Shown here in pieces: positions 11,704 to 23,353 of a stretch of DNA of 64,000 bases. The notes under the pieces are model-generated. The model did no database searches. It saw only the letters and a list, made by a program, of their open reading frames with translations, and had not been told where the DNA came from. The first letter of the stretch is position 1, and each line of letters starts with the position of its first letter. The DNA comes from Gracilariopsis chorda (lineage: Eukaryota; Rhodophyta; Florideophyceae; Gracilariales; Gracilariaceae), in NCBI GenBank assembly GCA_003194525.1, contig NBIV01000033.1, positions 310,001 through 374,000 on the forward strand, given 5' to 3'. Made by a program: the position numbers and the translations under genes.

Positions 11704-12157
11704 AAAAATGGTAAATAACAACTATTTCTAATAGGGCCGCGCGCCAGTACACTGCGTGGTGGACTGATTGGAGCTCCTTCACGTTCAGACACTCAATCCG
11801 GTGTTCCTGCATGACGAATGGCGCCCATTCATGGTCGCGGGTGTTTAAACCCATTTATGGGTTTAGGTCAATACCTAAGCAATGCATTGGCCAGATTCAC
11901 CCAGGACGTTCCAGAACCTCCAAAGAACTCATCATCCCTTGAATAACTTTACAAATAAATTGAAGATGCTTATCGTCAAAAGTTTTGAACGCCTATTGCT
12001 TCTCCTTTTCCTACTTAACAAAAGCACTCTTGACGTCATCAATGTTCATCTCATACTCGGTCGAGGAGAGCTAAATAATATCGTTTTCACTCACAAACAC
12101 CCTCGAATCCTTCTTTTGCATCCCTTTCATGACCTCTACGACTTGCTGCGGACTCTC

Positions 12158-13118
12158 TCATGATCCAGTACTTTTCTTTTCCGAGCGGGGCGCATCTTCG
12201 TCATCACCTTCCTCATCATCATCTAGGACAATTCCTTTCCTCTTCTTGTGGCTCTTTCTTCGTACCGTAGCTAGAGCACTAATCGCTTCTGAGTTTTCCA
12301 ATGGCACCCGTTTCTTCCTGGTGCAAGTGTTCCGTCTCAGACGTGCGTCTTGCCTCACAGCAGGAAGAGGCACCTTTTTGGAAACCTCAGCAACGACAGA
12401 CACAGGCACCTCACTAGTACCCACACCAACAAAAGAGATCTTATCTCTATTTAAAGTATTCCGAACACTCGGTTCTTCTGCAAGTAATACCGAAACGAGT
12501 TTTACGGCCTGTTCTACGCCAATTGCACCCTCTTCGACACCTTTGAGGGCCACAAACGAGTCTCCCCCGTGACCTGAAGCTTCGATGTTTGCATCACAAT
12601 TGATCTATGTTCACAGTCACCCTGTCCTTCTCGTATTCACTCAGGTCGAGTTTGGAGACTGTGAGGGTATTGTCAATTTTGTCGGACGATGAGAAGTCCC
12701 AATCCTTAAACAAATCGACCTATGTATCCACTATGGTTTCTGTTCTCGTCTCAACATACTTCAAAACACCATTGTCATCGGAATCATCGAGGAGGGTCAA
12801 ATCTTGAACAGTGTCCATAGCCTCGCTACCATCAGTGGTCTTCTTCAAACTGGTGGGTTTTGCTGACAGCTCCGCAGCCTTCTTCACCCCTCGTTCCATT
12901 GAAATTGTACACGACGTTGGGACCTTCTTCGGAGCTTGGCTTGCTTCATTCTCTGTGTTTTCTTGGTAGAGGAGGTCCATCATCCCCGACTCCCATGCAT
13001 ATACACCAGCCCGAACCATCTGCTTCAGAGTTCTCGAGAGGTCTTCAGCTTCCTTGAACGCGTACGGAAACTTGGTATTCCACTCGCTCGTTTTCCTAAC
13101 CTTCCAGATTACCTCCAA
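12158..13118 (-). pseudogene. Decayed ORF with acidic and basic tracts, unidentified
   Basis: Two minus-strand frames, 12720-13118 (132 codons) and 12158-12553 (131 codons), read like parts of one broken protein. The first ends in an acidic DDSDD segment and continues past one stop. The second has a basic RRKSHKKRKG stretch directly followed by DDDEEGDDED. Such alternating charge is common in nuclear or gag-like proteins. Downstream on the same strand lies the L3 LTR, so this could be a 3' accessory or gag region of an L3 element. No domain is recognised. Confidence 0.3.
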
Positions 13119-14296
13119 ATCGTCACCATCGAGCGAGGAGTCTCTGAGAGTTTACTTATGTATAGCCAGTTGAGTCCCTTCCCATTACCGCCGATGGTAC
13201 TACCAGGAGCACCTCTAAGCTGGGCCGTCCTCATCTTCACCCTCTAGCCATCAGTCGCACTTTGAACCACGAAATATACTGTAGCCCCTCCCACCAGAGC
13301 ATGGGCCCTCTTCTTTAACCTCGAGAAAACGACCCTAGGAGAGGGTGAGCTGCCTTTTGGCGCTTTGCACCTGGTCTTGGGCATTTATTCTTCGCTGGGT
13401 ACAAAAGACCTTTCGGTTTTGCCCTTCAATCGTCGAAAGGTCTCCGTCTTCGTATGTTAGATGTTTACCACTTTCAGTTGTGCTGGTTGCTTGTAGGGGC
13501 GAAATTCGCGTGAACAGTCCTGGATGACATGTTTGTATTTTGAGGCCCACTAAAAAGAAGGATTATAATCCTCTGTACGGTTTCTGTGCCTACCTTCTTC
13601 CAAAGTACCGTATCTGGACGTGCGCTACAATTCAATTTAGCGACATTTCTACTCGATTGGCTCATAAAACTCCTCAAACATGATATAAAATCTCTCCATC
13701 ACCTTATATAGCGTAATAGTGACGATGTATGCTCTATCAAGCATGCCTGGTAATGTTCATAGTACTTTCCACTCCGACCTTCCCCCCAGGACAGCAGGCT
13801 GGGGTCCCAAAAACTACATCTCCGCACAGATGAAGGCGAAATCCTCTTAGAATGTAAAACGTAAAGGGTTACGCCCGTGATCGCTGGAGAGATGGAAGCA
13901 TTTGACACCCCAGTCCGCTGTCTCAAGACCAGTATACGAAAATATTCACCTCATTCTACGCCAGAATACCTGCTCCATCGGTTTTGCCGGTAGCTTTAAA
14001 CGTATTATCCTCTTTTGATTTCTACCCTGCATCCCCTACGCATCCGTTCTCTATCCTTGGCGCTACGTAACGAATCGTATAGAACGGCTTGCTGCTTTTT
14101 GCCAGAATCTTCACGTTGCGAAATCCAGAGAATACGAGCATTGGTCTTCTATTGAACCAACTGCTCTCACATCTCTCGCATTTTGGTTCAGAATGAACTC
14201 CTCCACGGGCTCTGGTCTATCAAGCGAGGGCTTTTTCGAACAGTATTCGTCTGTCGTCGACAGGACGAATGGGCCAGGAGAAGCGCTGGAGAGCGT
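13119..14296. other. No supported gene
   Basis: Only short frames on both strands. The minus strand upstream of 13118 still has coding-like pieces, which may be the N-terminal part of the decayed ORF at 12158-13118. Nothing else is recognisable. Confidence 0.3.
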
Positions 14297-14827
14297 ATGT
14301 ATAGCTCTGCGTGGTCACTGTACTGCTACAAGACGGAGGATAGGTTAACCGCAGAAGTTACAAATCAGCCAATTCGCGCAGTTCACAATCAAGAGCGTGG
14401 ACGTCTATCCCAAAGCGGTTCAACACTTTCATATCCTTTTACGTCTCATATATGTGTCGTACGCAATTGGGGGCTCAGATTGGTGGCATATATGCCAGAA
14501 CCTCGACAAATGTGCCTTTTGATGAAGGCTTTGGATATGAAGGACAATGAAAAGGAAAGCCGTATCAAAGAATTTTGGGAAGCGCCCTTCAAGGTGGAAG
14601 CGAAGTGGATTCCAAAGAATGTCAGCCTCACTGAGTTCCTCATATCAAGACACGTAATTCCGAAGCGAAATGTCAAGAAAATGCCCCCTTTCGGAACTAA
14701 CCTGACTTTTCTGTTCAGATGGTTACGTTTCTTAGTGCCATTCAAAAGCTGGATATGGAGAAGAAGAGAGGTAGTCGTAAGGGGCGAGAGGAAATTGCCA
14801 AAATATCTAACCTATTCTTTACCGTGA
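14297..14827 (+). CDS. Hypothetical ORF, 176 aa
   Basis: An ATG-initiated frame of 176 codons; the open frame extends upstream to about 14183 without an ATG. The second half is rich in Lys/Arg and aromatic residues, for example IKEFWEAPFKVEAKW. No domain is recognised. It lies about 0.8 kb upstream of the methyltransferase remnant on the same strand and could be the N-terminal part of that decayed gene or a separate transposon ORF. Whether it is expressed is unknown. Confidence 0.25.
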   Translation: MYSSAWSLYCYKTEDRLTAEVTNQPIRAVHNQERGRLSQSGSTLSYPFTSHICVVRNWGLRLVAYMPEPRQMCLLMKALDMKDNEKESRIKEFWEAPFKVEAKWIPKNVSLTEFLISRHVIPKRNVKKMPPFGTNLTFLFRWLRFLVPFKSWIWRRREVVVRGERKLPKYLTYSLP

Positions 14828-15663
14828 CTTCTTCTGAGAAAAGTCAGGCACAGCGTGCACGATCTTCTTTACAATTACTGACAAAGGCATAGTATCGCTT
14901 CTTCCAATTTCTCAGGTTCCCAACTGCAGATTTAAAGGTTTTTCTTTTCATTACTTTGAACTATAGAACTATGCTCTTCTCGCTCTTGAGACGCAAGCTA
15001 CTGGGTTCCACTACAAGGAGAGTGCATTATGACTAATGCGCTTGAAAGGTGTTACCACGGTGCAGGAGAACGTCGTTGCGTTCGCTTGAAACCTACTGGA
15101 ACCCATTGACAACACAATGCGTCTATTGGCCAAGAATATGCTCTTGGATTTGGACGGTGTAATCATCAACGAACCTCTAATTGTGATTTCTACGCCACAG
15201 ATATGGGATCTGTTGACAAAATTTACGGTGGAGACAACCCGGAACTTCCGATAAGGTTCGACAATATCTCCAATTCCCTTGTCTGCTCCGCTCGAAATGC
15301 GATAAACCCGCTTAGTCTCATAACCACAGCTCAGCGTGTGGTAGTGTAAGATGTGGTTAAGACCGAAATACTCGCTCAGACTGCCATTCAACGATAGCAG
15401 GGACTTCTGAAAAGGAAGTTGCTCTTCTGGAGGCGAATTCTTCTGAAGAAGTTGATATGGGGGCTGTAAAGGATGTAGAGATGGTTAGCACTCTTACGTC
15501 TAGCGCTCCTGAGACTAGCGCTTTTTGGCCTAGGGCTCCTGGGCCCAGCAGCGCAGTGGCACCGTATGAACTAGAAAGAACTAGAACTCAACACTCATTC
15601 GCTAACCTCTCCGTATAAATTACTGCTCTTGCATCGGTGTGAAGCAGAGATGGAGAAGCACTT
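14828..15663. other. Coding-like debris between the 176-aa ORF and the methyltransferase remnant
   Basis: Both strands show protein-like frames. The longest is on minus (15011-15391, 126 codons) and lacks an early ATG. Near 15490 the plus strand holds a short iterated CTAGCGCTCCTGAGA-type repeat. Given the same-strand neighbours, this may be decayed coding sequence of one long gene. I cannot identify it. Confidence 0.2.
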
Positions 15664-16640
15664 TTGACTGTACAACTGGGAGTACAGAAACTTCGTGGGG
15701 TAGACGAGAGTCTTCGAACGACTAGTGTGTCCCCTGTTGGAAAAAGGCAGCTAATTCTAACGGAACCTCCTTACAAACATTGCGTCGAGAACAATCTGCG
15801 CAGCAGTTGGTACGGTGTCCTGGCATACGAAGTGAACATGAAGAATGAGAAGCTTATATCTAGATTAATTTGTCCAGGGTGTCATTCTTAATATACTGGG
15901 CGATGGAACTTGGAATCTCTATCTCGCCCGAAAATCATATAAGCATGAGAACCGGACGCCAAGGCGTTCATATCAAGTGGACAGGTCCCTACTCCCTGCA
16001 TACGGGCGGAAGGAAATTGGATGCAAAGTCCGGGTCGTAGCTCATGCACCATATTCCCCGCCATATTGTACATTGTAGATGGGGTGAGAACTGGTGTTCC
16101 GTACTCCGAGCAGCAAGTGATTGTCAGTTACGATACATTCAAATGCGTGCCGCCCAGTTATCCGGGATACAACGAAGTCATTGACGAAGTTCCGCACCTC
16201 ACAAAAGGTGAGATGCTGTGATTTAGGAAAGCGGACGATAACGGAGCCTTGAAGTGTTACAGGGTGCGAGCGGAACCAAAGCCAGGGGCTTTATTGACGG
16301 AACTTATCAGGTGGTTCCCACAGCCTGAAGATATCTTGGCCGACATTTCTTTGCGGGTATCTTCTCCACAGCTATGGCATCTATACAGATGAACCAACAT
16401 CGGCACTTCATCGGCAGTAAACAGGATCCCATCTGCTTTTCTCACGCAACGCACTGCCTAGTCACACACTTTGCAAGATGTGTGCGCGATAAGGACACTG
16501 ATTTTGAGATAATGCAGGAAGCACGCAGTGCTGTGCAGCGGGTAGCGAAATTGCTCCTAGGATTCAAGGCAAGAGCTACAAAAACGAGGAGGGCTCCTTT
16601 TCGGGGTGCCCAGTATCAAAAGTTTCCACCGTACATCTTG
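15664..16640 (+). pseudogene. DNA methyltransferase remnant (N4/N6, beta-class-like order)
   Basis: Three motifs of amino-methyltransferases occur in order on plus. The catalytic (S/N/D)PPY-type motif is seen as LTEPPY near 15763. An AdoMet-site lead-in, KPGALLTELIRWFPQPEDIL, starts near 16279 and resembles the KPxALLExLIxxFSxPGDxV pattern. Then comes LAD at about 16344, followed one base out of frame by FFAGIFSTAMAS (compare DPFxGSGTTxxA) and HRHFIGS. The order PPY before the AdoMet motif is that of beta-class enzymes. The frame is broken by TGA 16219-16221, a one-base shift at about 16345, and another break before 15900. It would methylate adenine or cytosine in DNA. Downstream is a SET-like domain. 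The residue spacing is judged from memory of the family. Confidence 0.5.
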
Positions 16641-17055
16641 GACCTTATTGTATCGATGTGGGGGGATAAGAAGATGGCAGTATTTGAGAGGCAGGAGGCC
16701 TTGCATGGGCGGCCTACAATCTGTCAGTGGAAAATGGCTCTTTTGAATGTCAACGCGATGGTGGCATTGTAGGCCATGGTGCGTGGTTTTGGCATGGCTC
16801 GTCTTCAATTCATCATGCTAACGCTGGTGTTGACGTTTTCAAGACTCGCCACCTTGTCAAAGGGGAGATTATTTGTTACTTCTATGAAAGACTGATGTAT
16901 CATGATCTGTTAGAGAGATATGAGATGTATAAAAATTTACAGAGATAGTGTAATGGGCACAACGCCGTATCGCTTTCGTCAGGAGTCAATGGAGCGACCC
17001 GTACGTGGTGAGTTGTTCAATTACAGGAAAAGACATAAGTGGCAAATCGTTGGAA
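16641..17055 (+). pseudogene. SET-like domain remnant, truncated by repeat B
   Basis: A frame at 16727-16948 contains AGVDVFKTRHLVKGEIICYF followed by YHDLLERYE. This fits the SET N-terminal pattern, a glycine-led short strand, then GVFA-like, then L-x-K-G-E-x-I-x-Y-x-G. After a frame change, VMGTTPYRFRQESMERPVRG continues coding-like until about 17055. There the sequence becomes repeat copy B, so the C-terminal SET part with the catalytic NHS/Y motifs is missing. SET domains methylate lysines, mostly on histones. Its position directly after the DNA methyltransferase remnant suggests one fused protein. Confidence 0.4.
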
Positions 17056-18960
17056 AACTTGTTTATGAGAAGTGTTTTCTGAAAACGGATCACAATCTTA
17101 CCCCATTCAAATTCAGAAATCTAGAATCTCAGGTTTTTTTATAACGGTCCTCCCAAACATTTTGCTGGGTTTGGAAACGTCAGCGATCTGGTTTTCACGA
17201 CATTCTCAAAAGTGTCTTACAGAATCGGCTTCGAAAATAACTTTTTGGAGAGTTTCCCACCAACTTCTGCCCTCTGGATACCAAAGTTTCGAGAACAGGC
17301 CTTGTGTACACTGTTTTCCCTGCTTTAGCAGCGTCTCGAAAACAATTTTTCAGAGTGTGCACATAGGTTTTCTCCTGGCACCACAAACACCATTTTGTCC
17401 GTAATTCTGCTGACGAAATTCTGGTTTTTGAATTTTTGCATCTCCTCAATTATCAGAGTAGCCTCATCCTTATCAATTTCGGATCCGCCTAATCTCCAGA
17501 TATCAGGTATAGTAGTACTAGATCCCAAAATTCCGTGATTTTTGGTAGTGTTGATCGACATCTGGACATGAGATCCTTACTACCACAATTTTGGAGATCA
17601 TAATATTTTCCGATGGACTTGAAAATGCGGTTTCCGTGAATTCAGTCCGTTCTTCACAAAATTTAAATCTTAACATCTCAACATGACGTTTCCAAACTCA
17701 AAACTTGTCTATCTGATCCTTGCGAGGTGGAAATTTCGACCACCCAGTTTCTCAGATGACGCCAAAACTCACTTTGCTGTAGCTGTGACCAAATTACCCA
17801 CAACCTGAGCTTTTGAAGATCAGAAATATTCAATCCAATCATGAGACGCAGAAATCTGTTATCGTTACAGTTTTCTAACCCTTAAAAAACTAGTATTTGT
17901 TCCAATGCTATGGTTTTCCGCACAAAACCACTTGTCCTGGATCGGAGAACACAAATCTGATCCCCAGCACCGGGGATTTCCGATCATCTGGTTTTCTCAA
18001 CATTGCAAAAACTCAGTTTCGTGCCTTGCTGCTCATTTTACATTTGAAATGACTCTTCCTGCATTGCAAATCGTTGATCTGATCTCAGGCACCAACAACC
18101 TTTGAACCTGACTCCCCAAAAAATCAGTTGTTGGTTTTGAGTTGGCCATTTTTCACGAAGAACAATTTTCAGGACACAAAAAATCAGTTTGTTGTGAACT
18201 TGCCTGATTATCGACCAAAATGATTTCTCTCGGATCAGATATCGCAAATTTGAGTTTTGGTGGGAAAGAATTCCAATCCTGCATTTCTTTCTTTTAGAGA
18301 AGAAACAATTTTGCACGGCATCTCTCCATTCCCAAATCATCCTATTCTTCTCACGTCAGAACCTGTGAATTGCACCTCATATCCACGTGACAGTTTTTGG
18401 AATGCCATGAAACAACAGTTTCCTACGATTATGGTCAGTTTCTCATATCTGATATTTAATTTTCTAGACAATTAGTCCTTGCGGTAGCAAGCAAATGCAT
18501 TCTATAAATAATTTTTCTTCACTGTATTAGTTGGCTCAAATCGATGTAGATTGAGTTCCCAGTTTCTCAGTTTTTTGTGTTGGCAGTCCAGATATAGCGG
18601 CTTCGGAGAGCTCTAGCTTTTTCTTCTTTGGTACCAAATTGTTAGGGGGGCCTTCTTCAAGTTCATCCGGTTATTGATGCATTGCCATGCGGGGGTTCAG
18701 ACGGCATCTCTTGATACTGTGGTCAAGAGCTTTAAGTTGAGCTCTGACGTCAACTGACTGCGGTTACTTGAGTAGTCCAGATTTTTCCTTAGCCAAAAAA
18801 TCCAGTACTCGGGTCCAGCCTGGCATAAACCGCGGAGGTTTTAGGGAAATGCTTCGTTACCAAGGCCGTAAGATGTCCATGGAGAACTTAAGATTGGCAG
18901 CTTCAAGAGACTCTGGTGATTCCGATTCTTTCAGTTGCCTGATAGCCGACGGGATGTGAT
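17050..18960. repeat. Dispersed repeat family, copy B
   Basis: This copy matches copy A (460-2277) and copy C (21685-23095) over most of its length, in the same orientation. The clearest ~120-bp periodicity is here: CTGATCC-like units at 17713, about 17831, 17957 and 18077, each followed by a CAGTTT(T)CTC block. Beyond 18590 it shares a further ~370 bp with copy C only. On the minus strand that part continues the LINE endonuclease frame. No plus-strand gene is supported. Confidence 0.7.
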
Positions 18961-19700
18961 TCCGATAGGGCCTTTTTGCGTCCTCCTGTAACTGGGGGTT
19001 GGACAACAGAGCTTGGGGCAACCTATTACGGAGTGTGGCCAGTGCTGTCAAGGAGAGAGATGCAATAACCGGGAGGTGGTCTGACGGGCATGACCCTTCC
19101 AGCTTTTCTGTGGCTTCGAGCATGCCAGTCCTCGAAGATGAAACAAATCCACTACACTCATTGCAGATTCATGAGAGAGCCTTGTGATGTCAAAAAAATT
19201 TCTTCATAGTCTCGGCTGAAGCCTAAGACTTGACACAGACAAAACGCAGGGAGATGGAGTTCAATGATTCCGCCAGTATGTTGTAGAGTGTGTTGCATAC
19301 AGAATCGCGTCTGTTTATTCACCGCAATCCTTAAAGAACACTGCAACGCCTGCACAAAAGCGCATTCGGTTACATGGTAAGTAAGCATCCGTCGAGTTAT
19401 AATACAGGGGCTCGTAGTTCACGAACCTTCCAGCGCACTAGGTTCCCATGATGCATACGACGCCCCACAAATTCAGCAACGTGTTGATGCTGCTGAGTTT
19501 TCGCGTAGTGCACCATTTTATGTTGAAGATTGTAACGATCGTTTTTTGGGGGTCCAAGAGTGCGCTGGCGAGATGTCACTAGATGATGAGGTCTCATGGT
19601 TTTCAAGTTCTGCCAGAGGTGGCTTTGATCAAAGAGAAGTGTCATCAGGCTCGGTGAGACCAAACGAAGCTAAGGAGTCCAGTTAGAGAGAGTAGTGCGA
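18857..19700 (-). pseudogene. LINE-type endonuclease remnant
   Basis: The minus frame 18857-19123 contains GSCPSDHLPVIASL, which fits the C-terminal SDHxPV motif of the exonuclease-endonuclease-phosphatase fold used by non-LTR retrotransposons to nick target DNA. Upstream, minus-strand frames at 19158-19388 and 19397-19663 are coding-like but shifted. I cannot see the N-terminal WN and catalytic E motifs, so identification rests on one motif and on the ORF1-like gene ahead of it. No reverse transcriptase follows; the minus strand runs into repeat copy B. Confidence 0.4.
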
Positions 19701-19869
19701 GTCTTTGAGGCCCTGCGCCTGCCTCGAGTGCCAGAGCTTTGAGGAAGGCAATTTATAGCGCAATAAGCACCAGGTCTAGCGTCAATAGCATGAAGTGGAG
19801 TGTGGCTCTTGTTTGGCGGCATTAGAATTTCACCCAGTGGGGTCGTACCTGTTGAGGTGCCGGCGGCGT

Positions 19870-21043
19870 CAAACTGCTATTGTGAGGACCAGCCTGTACA
19901 CGAGCGGCTGGTGACATACCACTTCCAGGACATTGTTGTCAATGAAAAAAGGCCAACAATAGCCCACTTGGGGAGAGAGAAGCAGGTCTTTTTTAAGCGC
20001 TTCAAAAGGGCCGCTAGGAACGTTTCCAAAGTACACTGCAAGGATTCTAGAATGGGGCTTTTCCAGGGAGCGAGAAACCCCATGTGGATTAGCGCCTTCT
20101 TCGTCTGGCCCATTCCAGCCTTTCTTTGCCGAGAAATTGAATCTATCGCAGGATTGGCTGCGATCTCTACCCAGGATAGTTTAGCAGAACTGACTGACTT
20201 GGGTGCATTGTTCTTACGATTTAGTGCGCCATGATTCTGGTTGCTGCCTGATACTGGTAGTTCTGAATCCTTGAAAGGCTCAAGCAGGTGTTTAACGTCA
20301 TGAAAAAGCGGTGATTTTATTTCCCGTGATTTTTTTAGTGGTCCAGTATTCTCAGTGGCGGGAATCGTCTTAGCCTTCTTATCCCTCGATGCGACTTGGG
20401 CCTTTAGCTCTGTGATCTCTCATTACAAGCCAGAAATAGTGTCTATAAACTTAGCACACTGCAAGTCTACGATCTCGTTCCATGAATTCAATAAGGCATA
20501 CAGCTTATTGACCTTGACCGAAAAATCAAGATAGAACGAGTCGGCAGTGGAAAAACGCGTAGTTAGCGGCTGCGCCTCTGATTTTTGACAGATATTTGGG
20601 CTTCGTGGGAGCATTAAGCTCCGAATCATTCTCGGGTGGATCCCGGAGCTTGAACAGAAGAAAACTCAAAGGCTTTTTCGATTGAGAGGGAGATGACGGA
20701 CTGACCAAAGTCACGGCTATGGGGGAGCGATCGGAGGCATCTGTGAGTGGGTTGGACCTTACGTCTGGGCTAGGAGGGCGGTAAGCTTTCCTCCCGTTAC
20801 CATTTGTTAACAAATGATGCACGTAGCAGCGAAACGACCCTGAAAGGATCCGTACGAAGGAAGCAAGTTAGGCTTCTTGCAACTAGGGCAGCATAGGTGT
20901 GCCTTCTTCTTTATGAAATTTCCGAGGAAGGCCCTCTTCCTTGCTCGGGACTTTGGGGCCCTAGAGTTCTCTGAGCATTGGAAAACGATATGTCCAGCTT
21001 TCGTAGCTACAATCGGAAACGGAAGGGAGGCGAAACAGTCCAT
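19870..21043 (-). pseudogene. LINE ORF1-like protein: zinc ribbon and coiled coil
   Basis: It starts at ATG 21043 on minus. Residues 51-78 form a CX2C...CX2C zinc-ribbon pattern: CPSC, then 19 residues, then CIIC. After one frameshift near 20810 and another near 20600 comes a heptad-like coiled coil (KVNKLYALLNSWNEIVDL), interrupted by stop 20423-20425 and continued by EITELKAQVAS. The rest of the same frame runs to 19877. Zinc binding plus coiled coil suits a LINE ORF1 RNA chaperone, and the endonuclease remnant lies directly downstream. The family is not certain. Confidence 0.45.
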
Positions 21044-21684
21044 GAAGATTCAAGATCACTGAGTACACGGACAGAGTTTGGCTTGAGCTGTACACGTGGC
21101 TGGGAGTGCGCTGTGTTACGGCCACGGTGGTGAAAAAGACGAAGAAGGCGACGATGCGCACAACAAAGACGAAACGAATCTCGCAAAGAAAGCAACGGAG
21201 CGTACAGATACGAAGCGATAGCGATGATCCAAGGCATTAGAACATTCAACAAGAGCGGTTTGCATCTGATGGTGAAGTCTGCAGGAGACGTGCACGCTGT
21301 TGAAGGGGGGTTCGGTGCCTGCGGGGGCGACATGTGCGAGGCTTGCGCAGCGGAAAAACGGAGAAGTTAATATAGCGCACAAAAGAGATGTGCAATCCAC
21401 GCGGAGTCGGTGCAAGCGAACGCAACGGTAGTCGGTTGTTCGTAATAGCTTTGTCCGGCCGCAGTACTGTGACACTACCATCAGACCAATCAGATATGCC
21501 GAAAGTTGTACAGCCTGGATCGGTTTTGCTCAGCAACGACTCTGCATTTCTTCACATGACTTCCCCGTCCGTCCAACTCGGCCAGTGTATTGGCGCTGTC
21601 AGCACCATATCTATCTCTTTCTATGTTTGTTCCATAAGTAGGGTATCTTGCAGATGACGGGAATGGGACTGGGGTTTGTAAGCA
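21044..21684. other. Probable 5' region of the LINE-like element; no gene
   Basis: This stretch lies upstream of the ORF1-like ATG (minus strand) and before repeat copy C. Minus-strand frames of about 90-120 codons are arginine/serine-rich and overlap one another in different frames, as expected of GC-richer non-coding sequence. Nothing is recognised. Confidence 0.3.
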
Positions 21685-23095
21685 CTTGAGCCATCCTTGT
21701 TACTGCAATTTGCTGAGCATGACCACACCTTTTGCGATCAAAACATTTTCGATGGACTTTCGAATGCATTGTATTAGATTCTAGTCAGTTTTTCACGAAA
21801 TTGCCATTTTAAACCCTCAAGATTGCTTTTTCGTAGTCAGAAACGGGCAATCTGATCCTATGCAGCTGATAATTTCGATCACCCAGTTTCCTGATGCCGC
21901 AAAACTTTATTTTGCTGTATACGGGACAAATTTCTGGACGAAATGGGTTTTTGGAGATCAAAATTCTCAAAATCGATCATGAGAACCAGAAAATTGTGGT
22001 CTTTAAAGTGATATGGCCCTCCAAAAACATCGTTCTGGTTCCAATCTGGTCGATTTCCGCAGAACACCACTTTTCGTGGATCCATATCCCAAATCTGATC
22101 CATTGCACTGGACATTTCCTGTCTCGCGACGTTTCCGACAACTCTAAACACCAGTTTTGTGCGCTTCTGCTCATCTTAGAATCGCATTGAGTTTGCCTGC
22201 ACTGCAAATCGTAAATCTGATCTCGGGATGGAACAACTTGTGAAACTGACTCCGCAAAAAATCCGTGTTTCATTTTGAGATGGGCTTTGTTTACGAAGAA
22301 CAATATTTAGTACACCAGAAATATCAGTTTGTGGTGAACTTGCCGGATTATCGCTCAAAACGATTTCTCTTGGATTAGAAATCGCAAATAGAAGTTTTGT
22401 CGGCAAATGATTCTGTTCATGCATAATTTTTCTTTCAGAGAAAACACATTTTTGCACAATATCTCTCGATTCTCAAGCGGTCCTATTCTTTACATTTCAG
22501 AACTCCAGAATTGAACGGCATATCTACGTGAGAGTTTTTGGAATGCCATGAAACATCAGTTTTCTAGGATTCTGGCCAGTTTCTCACATCTGATATCTGA
22601 TTTTTCAAAAACATAGTCCTTGTGGTAGCAAACAAATGCATTCTATAAATAATTTTCCTTCACTCTATTAGTTGTCCAAAATCGATATAGACCAATTTCC
22701 GAGTTTCTTAATGTTTTTTGGTGGCAGTCAGGATGCACACGAACTCAGGTCTAGACATAGCCGCTTCGGGGAGCTCTAGTCTCTTCAGCCTCTGTACCAA
22801 ATCGTTGGGGGACCTTCTTCAAGTTCATCTCGTTATTGATGCATTATCGAGTGCCAGTTTCCACAGAATGGCTTGGTACTGCAGTCAACAGCTTTAATTT
22901 GAGCTCTGATGTGAACTGACCGCGGTTCCTTGAGTAGTCCAGACCTTTACGTAGCCAAAACATCCAGTCCTCGGGTCCAACCTGGCGTGAAACGCAGAGG
23001 TACTAGGGAAATGTTTTCTAACCCAGTCCATAAGATGTTCGTAGCAAGCTTGAGAGTGGGAGCTCCGAGAGACACGGGATACTTTTGGAGAGGCT
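21685..23095. repeat. Dispersed repeat family, copy C
   Basis: The start corresponds to about 17555 of copy B. The match continues through the ~120-bp units and the B/C-only extension to about 23095. As in copy B, the extension reads as coding-like on minus (frame 22947-23147). Unlike B, no endonuclease motif follows, so this copy is cut off on that side. Confidence 0.7.
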
Positions 23096-23353
23096 CAGGT
23101 AGGGTCGCGCTACACTGTATTTTCCGTGTAACAAAAAGGTGCTCCACTCTCTGTGTTGAGCAAGATCAGGATCGCGAAGGTCAAGGTTCTACTCTGGTTT
23201 GACTACTGCCTCCTTTTGGATCCCGTCTCTGTGGAAGTTCTGGAAGCATCGCTGAAGTTAGAATTTGAACGGCACTCATGGCTCCTAGAAGCTAAGGTTG
23301 GAATCACCCACATTAATCGCTCTGGTGCCCTTACGAAACTACCCTCACTCGAA

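Noticed and set aside
14446..14745. Minus ORF of 99 aa
   Set aside because: Shadow of the longer plus frame at 14297-14827, with no independent support.
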